Origin: Deltaproteobacteria bacterium
GTDB lineage: Bacteria; JAGRBM01; JAHCIT01
Reading direction: 5' to 3'
NCBI GenBank assembly: GCA_026129095.1
Contig: JAHCIT010000001.1
Coordinates: forward strand, 310,245-374,244
Length of the DNA stretch: 64,000 nt
Part shown: piece after piece, positions 25,168 to 34,030 of the stretch
How positions within the stretch are numbered: position 1 is the stretch's first letter
How the letters are laid out: each line of letters starts with the position of its first letter
Notes under the pieces: generated by a model
Seen by the model: only the letters and a program-made list of their open reading frames with translations
Databases searched by the model: none
What the model was told of the DNA's origin: nothing
Program-made: the position numbers and the translations under genes

Positions 25168-26004
25168 ATGAACAGTAACGGGAAAACGGTTCTTATTACG
25201 GGTGGAAACAGCGGTATCGGTGCTGCAGCAGCAAAGGCACTGGCCCTTCAGGGGTTTTCAGTTGTGATTGCCTGCCGGAACCAGGATAAAGCCACCCGCG
25301 TACGCGACGAGATCAACCGGGAAACCGGGAACGGGACGGTCAGTGTGCTGAAGCTGGATCTGGGTTCGTTCCGTTCGGTACGTGAATGTGCCAGCCAGTT
25401 CCATGCACAGCATCAGCGGCTTGACGTGCTGGTCAATAATGCCGGCCTTGCTCCACCCCGGAAGGCGCTAACCGAAGACGGTTTCGAACAGCAGTTCGGG
25501 GTCAACCACCTGGGGCATTACTTGCTGACCCGCCTTCTCATCGGTCTTCTGAAACAATCCGCCCCGGCACGGATCATCCACACCTCATCAATGATGCACT
25601 GGCTGGGATCGATCAATCCGGCAAGTTTCCGGGGAGAGACATTTTACAATCCGCTGGGTGCGTACGGTCAGTCAAAACTTGCCAATATCCTGTTCAGCAA
25701 CGAACTGGCCCGGCGGCTGAAAAATGACGGCGTCGTTTCCAATGCGTTCCATCCCGGAGGTGTGGACACAGGGATATACGATTCCTACCCCCGGCCGGTA
25801 TCGGCCATCATCAAGCGGTTCCTGATTCCGGCAGAAAAGGGTGCCGATACGGCGGTCTGGCTAGCCAGTGACCCGGCAGCGGCTGGCATTTCGGGCAGAT
25901 ATTTTATCAATCGCAAGGAGGCACGGACCTCCGCCAAAGCCCGGAACCCCGGCCTTGCTGCAGAACTCTGGGACGAGAGCGCCCGACTATGCGGTCTGGA
26001 TTAG
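25168..26004 (+). CDS. Short-chain dehydrogenase, retinol-dehydrogenase-like
   Basis: A 278-residue NAD(P)-dependent oxidoreductase. The Rossmann motif TGGNSGIG lies near the N-terminus, and NNAGLAPP, SSMMHW (catalytic Ser region) and YGQSK (YxxxK) follow in order. The CRNQDKATRVRDEI stretch after the second strand suggests NADP preference. The overall form resembles the retinol-dehydrogenase/WW-oxidoreductase branch; the substrate is unknown. The Met at 25168 has GAGGG about 8 bases upstream and is preferred to an upstream in-frame start overlapping the lipoprotein gene. It is divergent from that gene. Confidence 0.85.
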   Translation: MNSNGKTVLITGGNSGIGAAAAKALALQGFSVVIACRNQDKATRVRDEINRETGNGTVSVLKLDLGSFRSVRECASQFHAQHQRLDVLVNNAGLAPPRKALTEDGFEQQFGVNHLGHYLLTRLLIGLLKQSAPARIIHTSSMMHWLGSINPASFRGETFYNPLGAYGQSKLANILFSNELARRLKNDGVVSNAFHPGGVDTGIYDSYPRPVSAIIKRFLIPAEKGADTAVWLASDPAAAGISGRYFINRKEARTSAKARNPGLAAELWDESARLCGLD

Positions 26005-26110
26005 TTCGCGCAAAAAAGTGAACTGCTGGTAAATTTACTATCTGCACCCTGCAAAGGGAGTTGCCGGGAAGCACCCTTCAGGATAGCGTCCAACTTTAGA
26101 CAGATTCCAA

Positions 26111-26136
26111 ATCGCCCGGGTTATCCTGCGGGCGAT
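26111..26136 (+). promoter_or_regulatory. Inverted repeat in the peroxiredoxin leader
   Basis: ATCGCCCG (26111-26118) and CGGGCGAT (26129-26136) are exact inverse complements around 10 bases, ending 32 bases before the peroxiredoxin ATG. It may be an operator or an RNA hairpin in the leader. No regulator can be named from sequence. Confidence 0.4.
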
Positions 26137-26168
26137 GGACCTCAAGAACAGACTGGAGAAAAAGAACC

Positions 26169-26765
26169 ATGAGCGTACTCGTACAGAAACCCGCACCCGA
26201 TTTCACCACTACTGCCGTCATGCCTGACGGCTCATTCAAGGAAGTGAAGCTATCCAGCTTCAAGGGCAAGAACTACGTGTTGCTATTTTTCTACCCGCTC
26301 GACTTCACCTTCGTCTGCCCAACAGAAATCATCGCGTTCTCAGACCGGGCCAAGGAGTTCGAAAAGCTCGGCGTGCAGATACTCTCGTCCTCCATTGACA
26401 GCCAGTTCACACATCTCGCCTGGCAGGAACGCCCACGCAAGGACGGCGGTCTCGGCAAGATCAGCTACCCGATGCTGGCAGATGTGGGCGGAAAGATTGC
26501 CCAGTCCTACGGTGTACTGCTCGATTCGGGTGTGGCACTGCGTGGACTTTTCCTGATCGACAAGGCGGGCATTGTCCGTCATCAGGTTGTGAACGACCTG
26601 CCGCTTGGACGAAGCGTCTCCGAAGCCCTCCGCATGGTTGAAGCACTTCAGTTCTTCGAGAAAAACGGCGAGGTCTGCCCTGCTGACTGGGAAGAAGGCA
26701 AGCTGACAATCAAGCCAGATCCGAAGAACAGCAAAAAGTTCTTCGAGAAGGCTTACAAGAGCTAA
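26169..26765 (+). CDS. 2-Cys peroxiredoxin (AhpC/TSA family)
   Basis: A 198-residue typical 2-Cys peroxiredoxin. The peroxidatic cysteine is Cys50 in DFTFVCPTE and the resolving cysteine is Cys170 in EVCPADW. The C-terminal tail with KKFFEKAY is present, as in sensitive-type peroxiredoxins. It reduces hydrogen peroxide and organic hydroperoxides in the cytoplasm; no reductase gene (AhpF) is adjacent. TGGAG precedes the ATG at a normal distance. The stop overlaps the stop of the convergent gene (CTAA, 26762-26765), so both genes share the same four bases. Confidence 0.95.
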   Translation: MSVLVQKPAPDFTTTAVMPDGSFKEVKLSSFKGKNYVLLFFYPLDFTFVCPTEIIAFSDRAKEFEKLGVQILSSSIDSQFTHLAWQERPRKDGGLGKISYPMLADVGGKIAQSYGVLLDSGVALRGLFLIDKAGIVRHQVVNDLPLGRSVSEALRMVEALQFFEKNGEVCPADWEEGKLTIKPDPKNSKKFFEKAYKS

Positions 26766-27730
26766 TCCCCCTGCTCTTCGCCTGAATCGCCGGCCTCTGT
26801 GGTATTCCGTTCCATCAGGGCGCGAAGCTCGTCGATGGACATGCCGCGGGGGCCGTCGAGGCGTTCCACACGTTCTTCCGAAGCAGTTCGCTTGTGGATA
26901 CCCTTTACATGCAGATCGGGATAGCCCCTTCGCTCCAGTTCAATCGTTGCGATACGGATGAGCGTGTGATCCTTGTGGTGAATCCGGACCAGTTCCATGA
27001 GATCCTGACGGGTGATTTCCTGGGCCAGTTCCCGGCGCACGCCGATTTCAAGCCGGCGGTTACGGAACAGCGCCCGCCGGACCGGATAACGGACCCCCCA
27101 TTCCGGATGCTTCAGCACCAGTTCCAGTGCCCGGAGTTCCCAGTCTCCCTGGGCAAGACCCACTTCGAGCACCCGTTCGTTCATCCGTGGATTGGCAAGT
27201 GCTGCCTCGACGACAAACCGGTGTGGTGAGCCCTTAAACAATATCTCCAGAATTCGCGGAGTGGCCTTACGAGCCATCGTGATCCGCTGACCGATTGGCA
27301 TCACCTTGAGCCGGTCCTGGAGGGTTCGTTCAATGACGATCAGGGTATCCCGGGTGATGTACGGGCTGTTGGCAATATCGCACAGATGGAATGCATCCAG
27401 CGATCGCACCACTGGATGCAAAATCGCCACCGGGATCCGGGGATTCTTGGCGGCTGCTACGCGGATGGATTGCGACTTCCACCAGTGATCCAGCGTATGA
27501 ATGCGCTGGAAAACCCGGGGGTTCAGATCCCTCCGTTCGATGAACTTGATCCGCTGGATGAGGGTAAGCTGCTCGTTTTCTACCAATGCCATTGCAACAT
27601 CGGGATCCCGGTTATGGACAAACACCCAGGCGGCATCGCCGCATACCGTGCGGGCGCGATCGAGAAGTCCGGCCTTCTGCGCCGGACTTTCGGTTGCAGG
27701 CTGAAGTGCAGGGTTGCTCATGGCTTCCAA
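26762..27730 (-). CDS. Hypothetical helical-repeat protein (HEAT/leucine-rich-variant-like)
   Basis: A 322-residue soluble protein without signal peptide or membrane helix. It is made of short helical repeats in which positions such as [36 protein letters not shown] and [17 protein letters not shown] recur every ~25-40 residues. A pattern of 'ALANPRxP' followed by a helix is typical of HEAT-like or leucine-rich-variant repeats. Such proteins serve as scaffolds; no catalytic motif is visible. A second Met three residues in could be the start. The function is unknown. Confidence 0.75.
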   Translation of the reverse strand: MEAMSNPALQPATESPAQKAGLLDRARTVCGDAAWVFVHNRDPDVAMALVENEQLTLIQRIKFIERRDLNPRVFQRIHTLDHWWKSQSIRVAAAKNPRIPVAILHPVVRSLDAFHLCDIANSPYITRDTLIVIERTLQDRLKVMPIGQRITMARKATPRILEILFKGSPHRFVVEAALANPRMNERVLEVGLAQGDWELRALELVLKHPEWGVRYPVRRALFRNRRLEIGVRRELAQEITRQDLMELVRIHHKDHTLIRIATIELERRGYPDLHVKGIHKRTASEERVERLDGPRGMSIDELRALMERNTTEAGDSGEEQGD

Positions 27731-27795
27731 ACACGAAGAATATCACAGCCCCCCGCCAGAGACACCGGGCGGCTGTTTCGGCTAAACTGGAGACC

Positions 27796-28263
27796 ATGAG
27801 ATTAAGCCGGATTTATTTGGGTATCCCGCTGGTGCTGCTTTCCGTCTCTTGCGGCGGCTCAGGCGGCACGTTTGAGCTGGCCGTCAACCCTGATGTCGTG
27901 GAACTGGCTATCGAGCCTGGCTCAAGGGCTTATGTGAATGTCGAACTGGTCAGCGGGAATTTCAACGGACTGATCCAGGTGGGATTCGTCGATTCATCCC
28001 TGGGACAGCTTCCATCCGGTATCCGGGTGCTTTCTGTTTGTCCGAATTCAGGCCCCGTGGATGGTTGTGACCAGTTTGTCGACTCGATCATCAATACCAA
28101 CGCCGGTGAAACTGCAGCCACTCTGGCACTTGAAGTCACCGGTATCGAACTCGTGGCCGGAGATGAATACGAACTGCAGGTTGCTGGAGCACGGGCGGAA
28201 ATTGGCGGCACCAGAGCGGAAGCGTCATTTACGCTGAAGCTGGTGGAGCCGACCGAGGAATAG
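27796..28263 (+). CDS. Hypothetical lipoprotein
   Basis: A 155-residue predicted lipoprotein. The signal peptide MRLSRIYLGIPLVLLSVSC ends at Cys19, followed by a Gly/Ser spacer and a beta-rich domain (VVELAIEPGSRAYVNVELV, ALEVTGIELVAGDEYELQV) resembling an immunoglobulin-like fold. A longer open frame from 27586 lacks coding character. It is divergent from the helical-repeat gene and is followed 4 bases later by the next gene, probably in one message. Confidence 0.75.
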   Translation: MRLSRIYLGIPLVLLSVSCGGSGGTFELAVNPDVVELAIEPGSRAYVNVELVSGNFNGLIQVGFVDSSLGQLPSGIRVLSVCPNSGPVDGCDQFVDSIINTNAGETAATLALEVTGIELVAGDEYELQVAGARAEIGGTRAEASFTLKLVEPTEE

Positions 28264-28267
28264 ACTG

Positions 28268-28876
28268 ATGGCAACCGACAAATCCGGCATACTCATGATT
28301 GGAGGTGTCCTGACCGGGGCCTTGGCAACCGTGGGACTAGTTCTGGTTTTTTTTGGCGACACCGGAGAACCAGCCATTCCGGTGTCTCAACCGCCAGTTT
28401 CATCTGTAAAGTCAGCGCCGCTACGACCGCCCCCTGATAGTGCGGGTACCCCGACAGGAACAGCGCCGGCAGCCAGCCGTCTCCCAGCCTCGGCACCCAG
28501 TGATTACACCCCCGCTACACCTGGTGACGCGACGCCTGGAGCTGCTCCAGCGGCGACCTCACCACGGCCATCGGCTCCGGCAGCCGCTTCCAGTTACCAG
28601 GAATACAACCAGCAACGAAATGCCTATTCCATCGAATTTCAGGAAAAACTCAATGAGCTGTCGCACCGACGGGCTTTCGTTACGGCCGGTTTACCCATCG
28701 ACGGGGCACGCCTCGAAGCGGTCATCCATATGTACGAGGACGCCCTCGCCCGTATGCGCAAAGGTCAGGTCAACAATTTAAGCGAACTAAAGCGCAGCCT
28801 GCACGATGCAGAAAAGGAATATTTCCGGGGTTCACGGGATTCCGAGCTGGTCCGGGAACTTGAAGATTCGCGGTAA
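28268..28876 (+). CDS. Hypothetical membrane-anchored protein
   Basis: A 202-residue protein with one N-terminal transmembrane helix (about 9-29), a long Pro/Ala/Thr/Ser-rich linker (about 35-110) and a helical C-terminal domain of about 90 residues (YQEYNQQRNAYSIEFQEKLN onward) with a coiled-coil-like LSELKRSLHDAEKEYF. The layout fits a periplasmic domain tethered to the inner membrane by a flexible, low-complexity spacer. I recognise no family. It follows the lipoprotein gene by 4 bases and precedes feoA. Confidence 0.7.
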   Translation: MATDKSGILMIGGVLTGALATVGLVLVFFGDTGEPAIPVSQPPVSSVKSAPLRPPPDSAGTPTGTAPAASRLPASAPSDYTPATPGDATPGAAPAATSPRPSAPAAASSYQEYNQQRNAYSIEFQEKLNELSHRRAFVTAGLPIDGARLEAVIHMYEDALARMRKGQVNNLSELKRSLHDAEKEYFRGSRDSELVRELEDSR

Positions 28877-28917
28877 TCCAATTTGACTTTCGTTTTCAAA
28901 ATGTAAACCATCAGGTC

Positions 28918-29193
28918 ATGGGTGGTGAGCACATGCCCGCATCGGCCGCTGGATACCCGGAAACCCCCGCTGTACCGCTGGATACCCTTAAAAACGGCGA
29001 AAGGGCCTTCGTGGTTTCAGTAACCGGACAGGACCGGGACACGGTCCGCCTCATGGAACTGGGACTTGTGCCGGGCGTTCCGCTAACCATTCTCGGAGGA
29101 TCTGGCCCGATCCGGCGCCTCGCCCTCCACGGCAGCCGGTTCGGTCTCTCTCCCGACACCGCCAGAACAGTCCAGGTACGGCGGATTCCCTGA
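28918..29193 (+). CDS. feoA: Ferrous iron transport protein A
   Basis: A 91-residue protein with a FeoA SH3-like domain: LKNGERAFVVSVTGQDRDT, RLMELGLVPGVPLTIL and HGSRFGLSPDTARTVQV are in the usual order. FeoA is a small cytoplasmic partner of the FeoB ferrous iron transporter. It lies 33 bases before feoB and is certainly co-transcribed. A second Met a few codons in is a possible start. A 19-base TTTGA...TCAAA element upstream (28882-28900) is too imperfect to call a Fur site. Confidence 0.9.
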   Translation: MGGEHMPASAAGYPETPAVPLDTLKNGERAFVVSVTGQDRDTVRLMELGLVPGVPLTILGGSGPIRRLALHGSRFGLSPDTARTVQVRRIP

Positions 29194-29226
29194 ATTGTTC
29201 CCTTGGGTATGACCTGAATGTGAGTA

Positions 29227-31473
29227 ATGGATTCTTCATCCGCCTGCCATGACACCAGTATGCCATCGCCGGTAACAGGCAGTTCACCGGTCATCGTTAT
29301 TACGGGAAATCCGAACGTCGGGAAGACAACTCTCTTCAACGCGCTGACCGGCGCACGACAGAAAATAGCCAACTACCCAGGCGTTACAGTCGAGCGGAAG
29401 GAAGGGCATCTGATACTCGAAGGCGGACTTCGGGCAAGAATTATCGACATCCCCGGTGCCTACTCTCTCACCGCAAGATCGGACGACGAGCAGGTCGCCC
29501 ATGACGTTATTACCGGCAACCTGCATTCTGCCGGTATCCCTTCGCTCGCGATCTACGTCGCCGATGCGTCAAATCTAGAGCGGACCCTGTTCCTGTACAG
29601 CCAGATTCGTGACCTGGGCATTCCGGTACTGATCGCCCTGAACATGACTGACATCGCTGCCGCCCATGGAATCGTCATTGATGTGCCGAAACTGTCCCAG
29701 AATCTTGGGGTGTCTGTCATCCCGGTCGTCGGACACCGGAAAACCGGCATCAGGGAGCTACGGTCAGCCATAGCCGAGGCGATGATACATCCTGTGCTGC
29801 CCTCAAGCCGCCCCTGGCCGCTCCGGGCTGAAGTCGAACAAGAGGCACATGCCCTTGGCCAGTGGCTGAAGCCCAGACTACAGGGCCGGCCGGTTACCCC
29901 GGAGGCAGAAGCATTATGGCTCATGTCAGCGGTTGAGGACCCGCGTGCGAAGATCCGGCTGGATCCGGAAACCCGTGCCGAGGTGAAACGGCACCTCGAG
30001 CTGCTTTCAGCGAAGGGGATTGATGTCCGCACCGAAACCATCCAGGGCCGCTACGCCTGGCTTAACCAGCTCTCACAGGAGGTCCAGACAAGAACCGAAT
30101 CTGCAGGACCAATAATTCACGACCGGCTTGACATGGTGATTACACACCGCGTGGCCGGTCCACTCATCTTCCTTGTCGTGATGGCCGTAATGTTTCAGGC
30201 GGTATTTGCCTGGGCAGATCCGCTGATCGGACTGGTGGAAAATGCCGTCAGCTGGCTCTCCGAGCTGGCTTCCAGCCATCTCCCGGAAGGGCTTGTGACC
30301 GACATGCTGGTCGAAGGCGTTCTTGGTGGCGTCGGTAATGTGGTCGTATTCCTGCCACAGATCCTCATCTTGTTCTTTTTTATCAGTTTGCTGGAGGACG
30401 TGGGATACATGTCCCGTGCCGCGCTGGTGTCCCACCGCCTCATGTCCCGCATGGGCTTGCCCGGCAAGGCCTTCATCCCTCTCATGTCTTCATTTGCCTG
30501 TGCAATTCCGGGAATCATGTCGGCACGGACCATAGAGGACAGGCGCGACCGGCTCGTTACGATCTGCATTGCCCCGCTCATCAGCTGCAGCGCACGGCTT
30601 CCGGTTTATGCGCTGGTGATAGCCGCCATCTTTGAGGCCGACAGGCCGGTCTTCCTCTTTTTCACCGAAGGCGGCCTCGTCATGCTTTCCATGTACCTGC
30701 TTTCCATTGTCATGGCGGTAACGGCGGCGGCCATCATCAAGCGGACTGTACTCCCGGCCCCCCCTGCTGGATTCATAATGGAACTGCCTCCTTACCGCAT
30801 TCCCCGCTGGGGGGACACGCTGATCAATATGATCCAACGCTCAAAGGTGTTTCTGACCGAGGCCGGCACGATCATTCTGGGTGCAACCCTCATTCTCTGG
30901 CTCCTGCTCTCTTTCCCTCGAACCGGTCCTGAAATTGATGCGGCTGTGGCCGCACGGGATAGCCTGAAGGCCCAGGCCGGCGCTGATGCCAGACCGGGGC
31001 TGGACGATGAGATCGCCCTTGCCGAGCAGCATGTTGCCCGGGAACGGCTTCATCACAGCTATGCGGGCAGTCTGGGCCGCATTCTTGAGCCAGCCATTGA
31101 GCCACTCGGGTTCGACTGGAAAATCGGCATTGGCCTGGTGGGTTCGTTTGCCGCCCGTGAAGTGCTCGTCTCGACACTCGGCATCGTCTACGGGGCCGGC
31201 AGCGTGGATCCAGAAGACACACAACCGCTGCGCGACCGGATCCGGACCGAACGCGATCCGGCCACCGGAAAACCCGTATTCACACCGCTGGTAGGGATGT
31301 CTCTTATGGTCTTCTTCGTCCTTGCCTGCCAGTGCATGTCCACTCTGGCTATCATCAAGCGGGAGACAAACTCCTGGCGGTGGCCTGCCTTTGTATTCAC
31401 CTATATGACTGTACTGGCCTGGACCGGATCGTTTGTCGTCTATCAGGGCGGCAGGCTGCTGGGATTCGAGTAG
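29227..31473 (+). CDS. feoB: Ferrous iron transporter FeoB
   Basis: A 748-residue inner-membrane protein. An N-terminal G domain has GNPNVGKTT (27-35, G1), IDIPGAYSL (G3) and LNMTD (G4). A helical spacer follows, then the Gate-type membrane domain: EDVGYMSRAA, PLMSSFACAIPGIM with its conserved Cys, and FACQCMSTLA-type residues near the end. It imports Fe2+ with GTP hydrolysis gating transport. The length is typical. Its stop codon directly abuts the stop of the convergent helicase gene (31473/31474). No FeoC is present. Confidence 0.95.
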   Translation: MDSSSACHDTSMPSPVTGSSPVIVITGNPNVGKTTLFNALTGARQKIANYPGVTVERKEGHLILEGGLRARIIDIPGAYSLTARSDDEQVAHDVITGNLHSAGIPSLAIYVADASNLERTLFLYSQIRDLGIPVLIALNMTDIAAAHGIVIDVPKLSQNLGVSVIPVVGHRKTGIRELRSAIAEAMIHPVLPSSRPWPLRAEVEQEAHALGQWLKPRLQGRPVTPEAEALWLMSAVEDPRAKIRLDPETRAEVKRHLELLSAKGIDVRTETIQGRYAWLNQLSQEVQTRTESAGPIIHDRLDMVITHRVAGPLIFLVVMAVMFQAVFAWADPLIGLVENAVSWLSELASSHLPEGLVTDMLVEGVLGGVGNVVVFLPQILILFFFISLLEDVGYMSRAALVSHRLMSRMGLPGKAFIPLMSSFACAIPGIMSARTIEDRRDRLVTICIAPLISCSARLPVYALVIAAIFEADRPVFLFFTEGGLVMLSMYLLSIVMAVTAAAIIKRTVLPAPPAGFIMELPPYRIPRWGDTLINMIQRSKVFLTEAGTIILGATLILWLLLSFPRTGPEIDAAVAARDSLKAQAGADARPGLDDEIALAEQHVARERLHHSYAGSLGRILEPAIEPLGFDWKIGIGLVGSFAAREVLVSTLGIVYGAGSVDPEDTQPLRDRIRTERDPATGKPVFTPLVGMSLMVFFVLACQCMSTLAIIKRETNSWRWPAFVFTYMTVLAWTGSFVVYQGGRLLGFE

Positions 31474-33513
31474 CTATCTGCCGTCTGGCGGAACGGGCTG
31501 GCTGAACCGCCGGATCAGGTCGGCAGCGGCGGTTTTTCGTCTTTCATCGGCAATCTGGCGCATTTCGGCCCGGCGGTCGGCAACGAGAGCAGCAGGTATG
31601 TCGGCAAGAAACCGGCTGGCAACCGTTGGAAACACCTTGCCGTAACGTTCCCGTTCACAGGCCCGCGTGAGGACCAGCCGGTCCTTGGCGCGGGTAATGG
31701 CGACATAGAACAGGCGTCTTTCTTCGGCTGTATCGACATTCTGATGGTCAGACCTTACTCCGTCCCCTGCCTGTGTCGACTTGATGTGCGGTAGCAGCCC
31801 TTCCTCCACTCCGGCCAGAAAAACCACCGAGAACTCCAGTCCCTTGGCCGAATGAATCGACAGCAGCGTGACGCATCCCATCCGTCCGTCATCGGTGTCC
31901 TTTTTCTCGAGAGCGGTCTCCTCCAGAAGCCGGACAACCGCGTCCCGTGGATCTTCTCCCTCCGGAAGTGACTTAATCAGTTCATCGAGGACGTTATGCC
32001 GCACCTGCCGCTGGGCAGGATCCTTGTACTCACGGTCAATCTCCGACCGAAGACCCGATTCCATGAGCATTCTTTCCAGGACCGGAGCCACACGTTCCTT
32101 TCGATCAAACGCACTCCGCGCTCCGTCCAGTATCCCGAAAAACGACTGCAGTCCTGCCGACTGACCCGGAGTGAAGTTTCCAGATGCCAGCAGCCGCCGG
32201 GCAGCATCCTGATAGCATTCGCCTGTCCGGCCGGATTCTTCACGAATCAGGTCAAGCGCCTGCTTTCCCACCCCGCGTGCCGGATAGTTGACTACCCGCA
32301 GGAACGAGAGATTGTCCTTGGGACGGAGCGCACATTTCAGGTACCCAAGGGCATCCTTTACTTCCCGCCGCTCAAAGAAACTCTCGCCTCCGAGCACGCG
32401 ATACGGGATCCTGGACAGGCGCAACGACTGCTCCAAAGGACGGGACTGCTGGTTCGTCCGGTAGAGAACGGCGACTTCATGCGGCGGAGTTCCACGTGCG
32501 ATCGCCTGCTGTATTTCACTGGCAATCTGGTCTGCTTCAGCCTCCGCAGACGGGAACTCCAGAATTTCCACCGGGACGCCCGCCTCCCGAACGGTCCGCA
32601 GCTGTTTTTCATGCCGGTCCGGCAGGCGGCTGATAACTGCATTGGCGGCATCCAGTATATTTCGTGTAGACCGGTAATTCGATTCCAGCCGTACAATCTT
32701 TGCCCCAGGGAATTGCCGCTGGAATGACAGGATGTGCCCCACTTCCGCTCCGCGCCACCCATAGATCGACTGATCGTCGTCACCAACCACGCAGCAATTG
32801 CCGGTACGCTCAACCAGCCCCTTGAGCAGCCGGAACTGGCCTGAATTGGTATCCTGGTATTCGTCTACCAGAACGTAATCATACTTCTCGCGGATCCGGA
32901 GGCCGGCGTCTTCGTCGGACAGAAGCTGGACCGGAAGGAGCAGCAGGTCTTCAAAGTCGACCATCTCCTGGCCCCGAAGCGCATCGTCATAGTATTCCCA
33001 CAACTCCAGCGCCGCCCGGTCGTAATCACCGATCACTTTCTTGACATGCGCCGGTTTGCCATAAAGTCCCTTCCAGCGGCTGATCCGGCTCACCAGCTCA
33101 TATACATCCCATTTCCGGTGATCGAGCCCCTGTGAACGAACGAGCGCCCGGAGGATATCACACTGGTCACCCACATCGGCGATCCCGAAATCACGCTTGA
33201 GGCCCAGCGGTTTGCCATGATCACGCAGCAACCGCGCTCCCAATGCGTGAAATGTTGATAGCACCACCTGCCGGGCCCGACCCTCACCGGTCATCCGGGC
33301 GAGCCGCTCGCGCATTTCCCGGGCAGCCTTGTTGGTAAAGGTAACGCCAAGGATTTTCCGGGGGTCGACTCCGCGATCCAGAAGATGCGCTATCCGGTAT
33401 GTAATAACGCGGGTCTTGCCGGAACCAGCCCCTGCCAGGACCAGCAGCGGACCTTCCGTTGTTTCGGCAGCGAGGCGCTGCTCAGGGTTCAGGCTGGACA
33501 GATCAACCGGCAT
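31474..33513 (-). CDS. Rep/PcrA-family ATP-dependent DNA helicase
   Basis: A 679-residue superfamily 1A helicase. Motif I is GAGSGKT (28-34). The later motifs are VLVDEYQDTN (II), GDDDQSIYGWRGAE (III), LESNYRST (IV), LLSIHSAKGLEFSVVFLAG (V) and VAITRAKDRLVL (VI). It unwinds DNA 3' to 5' and would act in replication restart or repair. The length is nearer Rep (about 673) than UvrD or PcrA (about 720), and the long PcrA C-terminal tail is absent, but I would not assign rep, pcrA or uvrD without a phylogeny. Confidence 0.92.
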   Translation of the reverse strand: MPVDLSSLNPEQRLAAETTEGPLLVLAGAGSGKTRVITYRIAHLLDRGVDPRKILGVTFTNKAAREMRERLARMTGEGRARQVVLSTFHALGARLLRDHGKPLGLKRDFGIADVGDQCDILRALVRSQGLDHRKWDVYELVSRISRWKGLYGKPAHVKKVIGDYDRAALELWEYYDDALRGQEMVDFEDLLLLPVQLLSDEDAGLRIREKYDYVLVDEYQDTNSGQFRLLKGLVERTGNCCVVGDDDQSIYGWRGAEVGHILSFQRQFPGAKIVRLESNYRSTRNILDAANAVISRLPDRHEKQLRTVREAGVPVEILEFPSAEAEADQIASEIQQAIARGTPPHEVAVLYRTNQQSRPLEQSLRLSRIPYRVLGGESFFERREVKDALGYLKCALRPKDNLSFLRVVNYPARGVGKQALDLIREESGRTGECYQDAARRLLASGNFTPGQSAGLQSFFGILDGARSAFDRKERVAPVLERMLMESGLRSEIDREYKDPAQRQVRHNVLDELIKSLPEGEDPRDAVVRLLEETALEKKDTDDGRMGCVTLLSIHSAKGLEFSVVFLAGVEEGLLPHIKSTQAGDGVRSDHQNVDTAEERRLFYVAITRAKDRLVLTRACERERYGKVFPTVASRFLADIPAALVADRRAEMRQIADERRKTAAADLIRRFSQPVPPDGR

Positions 33514-33527
33514 GCGGGAAAGAACTA

Positions 33528-34019
33528 TTACATCCGCTCGGTTGCAATAGTGAAGTCGATCCCTTTCGCAGGCGGCTCGACCATGCCGCCCGGATAGTAG
33601 CCTTCCAGATCGCCAGGCGCGCCCAAGGCATCGCCGCTCCGGGATATTCGTGCGAACACTTTCATTGAACCGCTAAATGCAGTGCCTGGCTGGCGTATCA
33701 TCATGTCGTCAGCCGAAAGCTGATAACTGTAGGGAAACTGGAATTCGCCCGGCCCCAGCCGGCGTACCGCGGCCGGTGGTCCGCTATCGCCAGCGCGGGC
33801 GAATATATACAGGGTGTCCGTCGGCCTGAGCGTCGGTTTAAGGACTTCCGCCACATCAATGGTGCCGGTTACGGGACCGCCAGCGGAAGATTGTCCGCTG
33901 CCCGAAGTTTCGAGTGTCCCGGTACGCCGGATCTCGGCGCGGTCCTGGCAGCCCGGAATCAGTACAACCGCCACAAGGCACAGAGAGGAAAGAAAAACAG
34001 GCAGGACTGAACGCGGCAT
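33528..34019 (-). CDS. Lipoprotein resembling the C-terminal domain of CcmI/CycH
   Basis: A 163-residue predicted lipoprotein (MPRSVLPVFLSSLCLVAVVL then IPGC, Cys24). After a Gly/Ser spacer, the domain reads TLYIFARAGDSGPPAAVRRL, then FPYSYQLSADDMM, FSGSMKVFARISRSG and APGDLEG. This order closely matches the beta-domain at the end of the cytochrome c maturation factor CcmI/CycH, here without the membrane and TPR parts. No other ccm gene is in the window. A role in cytochrome c maturation is thus only a family-based suggestion. It is 11 bases downstream of the preceding minus-strand gene. Confidence 0.7.
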   Translation of the reverse strand: MPRSVLPVFLSSLCLVAVVLIPGCQDRAEIRRTGTLETSGSGQSSAGGPVTGTIDVAEVLKPTLRPTDTLYIFARAGDSGPPAAVRRLGPGEFQFPYSYQLSADDMMIRQPGTAFSGSMKVFARISRSGDALGAPGDLEGYYPGGMVEPPAKGIDFTIATERM

Positions 34020-34030
34020 CTTGAATACTC

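Noticed and set aside
26003-26024. Hairpin AGTTCGC/GTGAACT as terminator of the SDR gene
   Set aside because: Seven pairs with one wobble, A-rich loop and no U-run; too weak to call.
28882-28900. Fur-like box before feoA (TTTGA...TCAAA)
   Set aside because: Only five bases on each side are symmetric and it does not resemble the GATAATGATAATCATTATC consensus.
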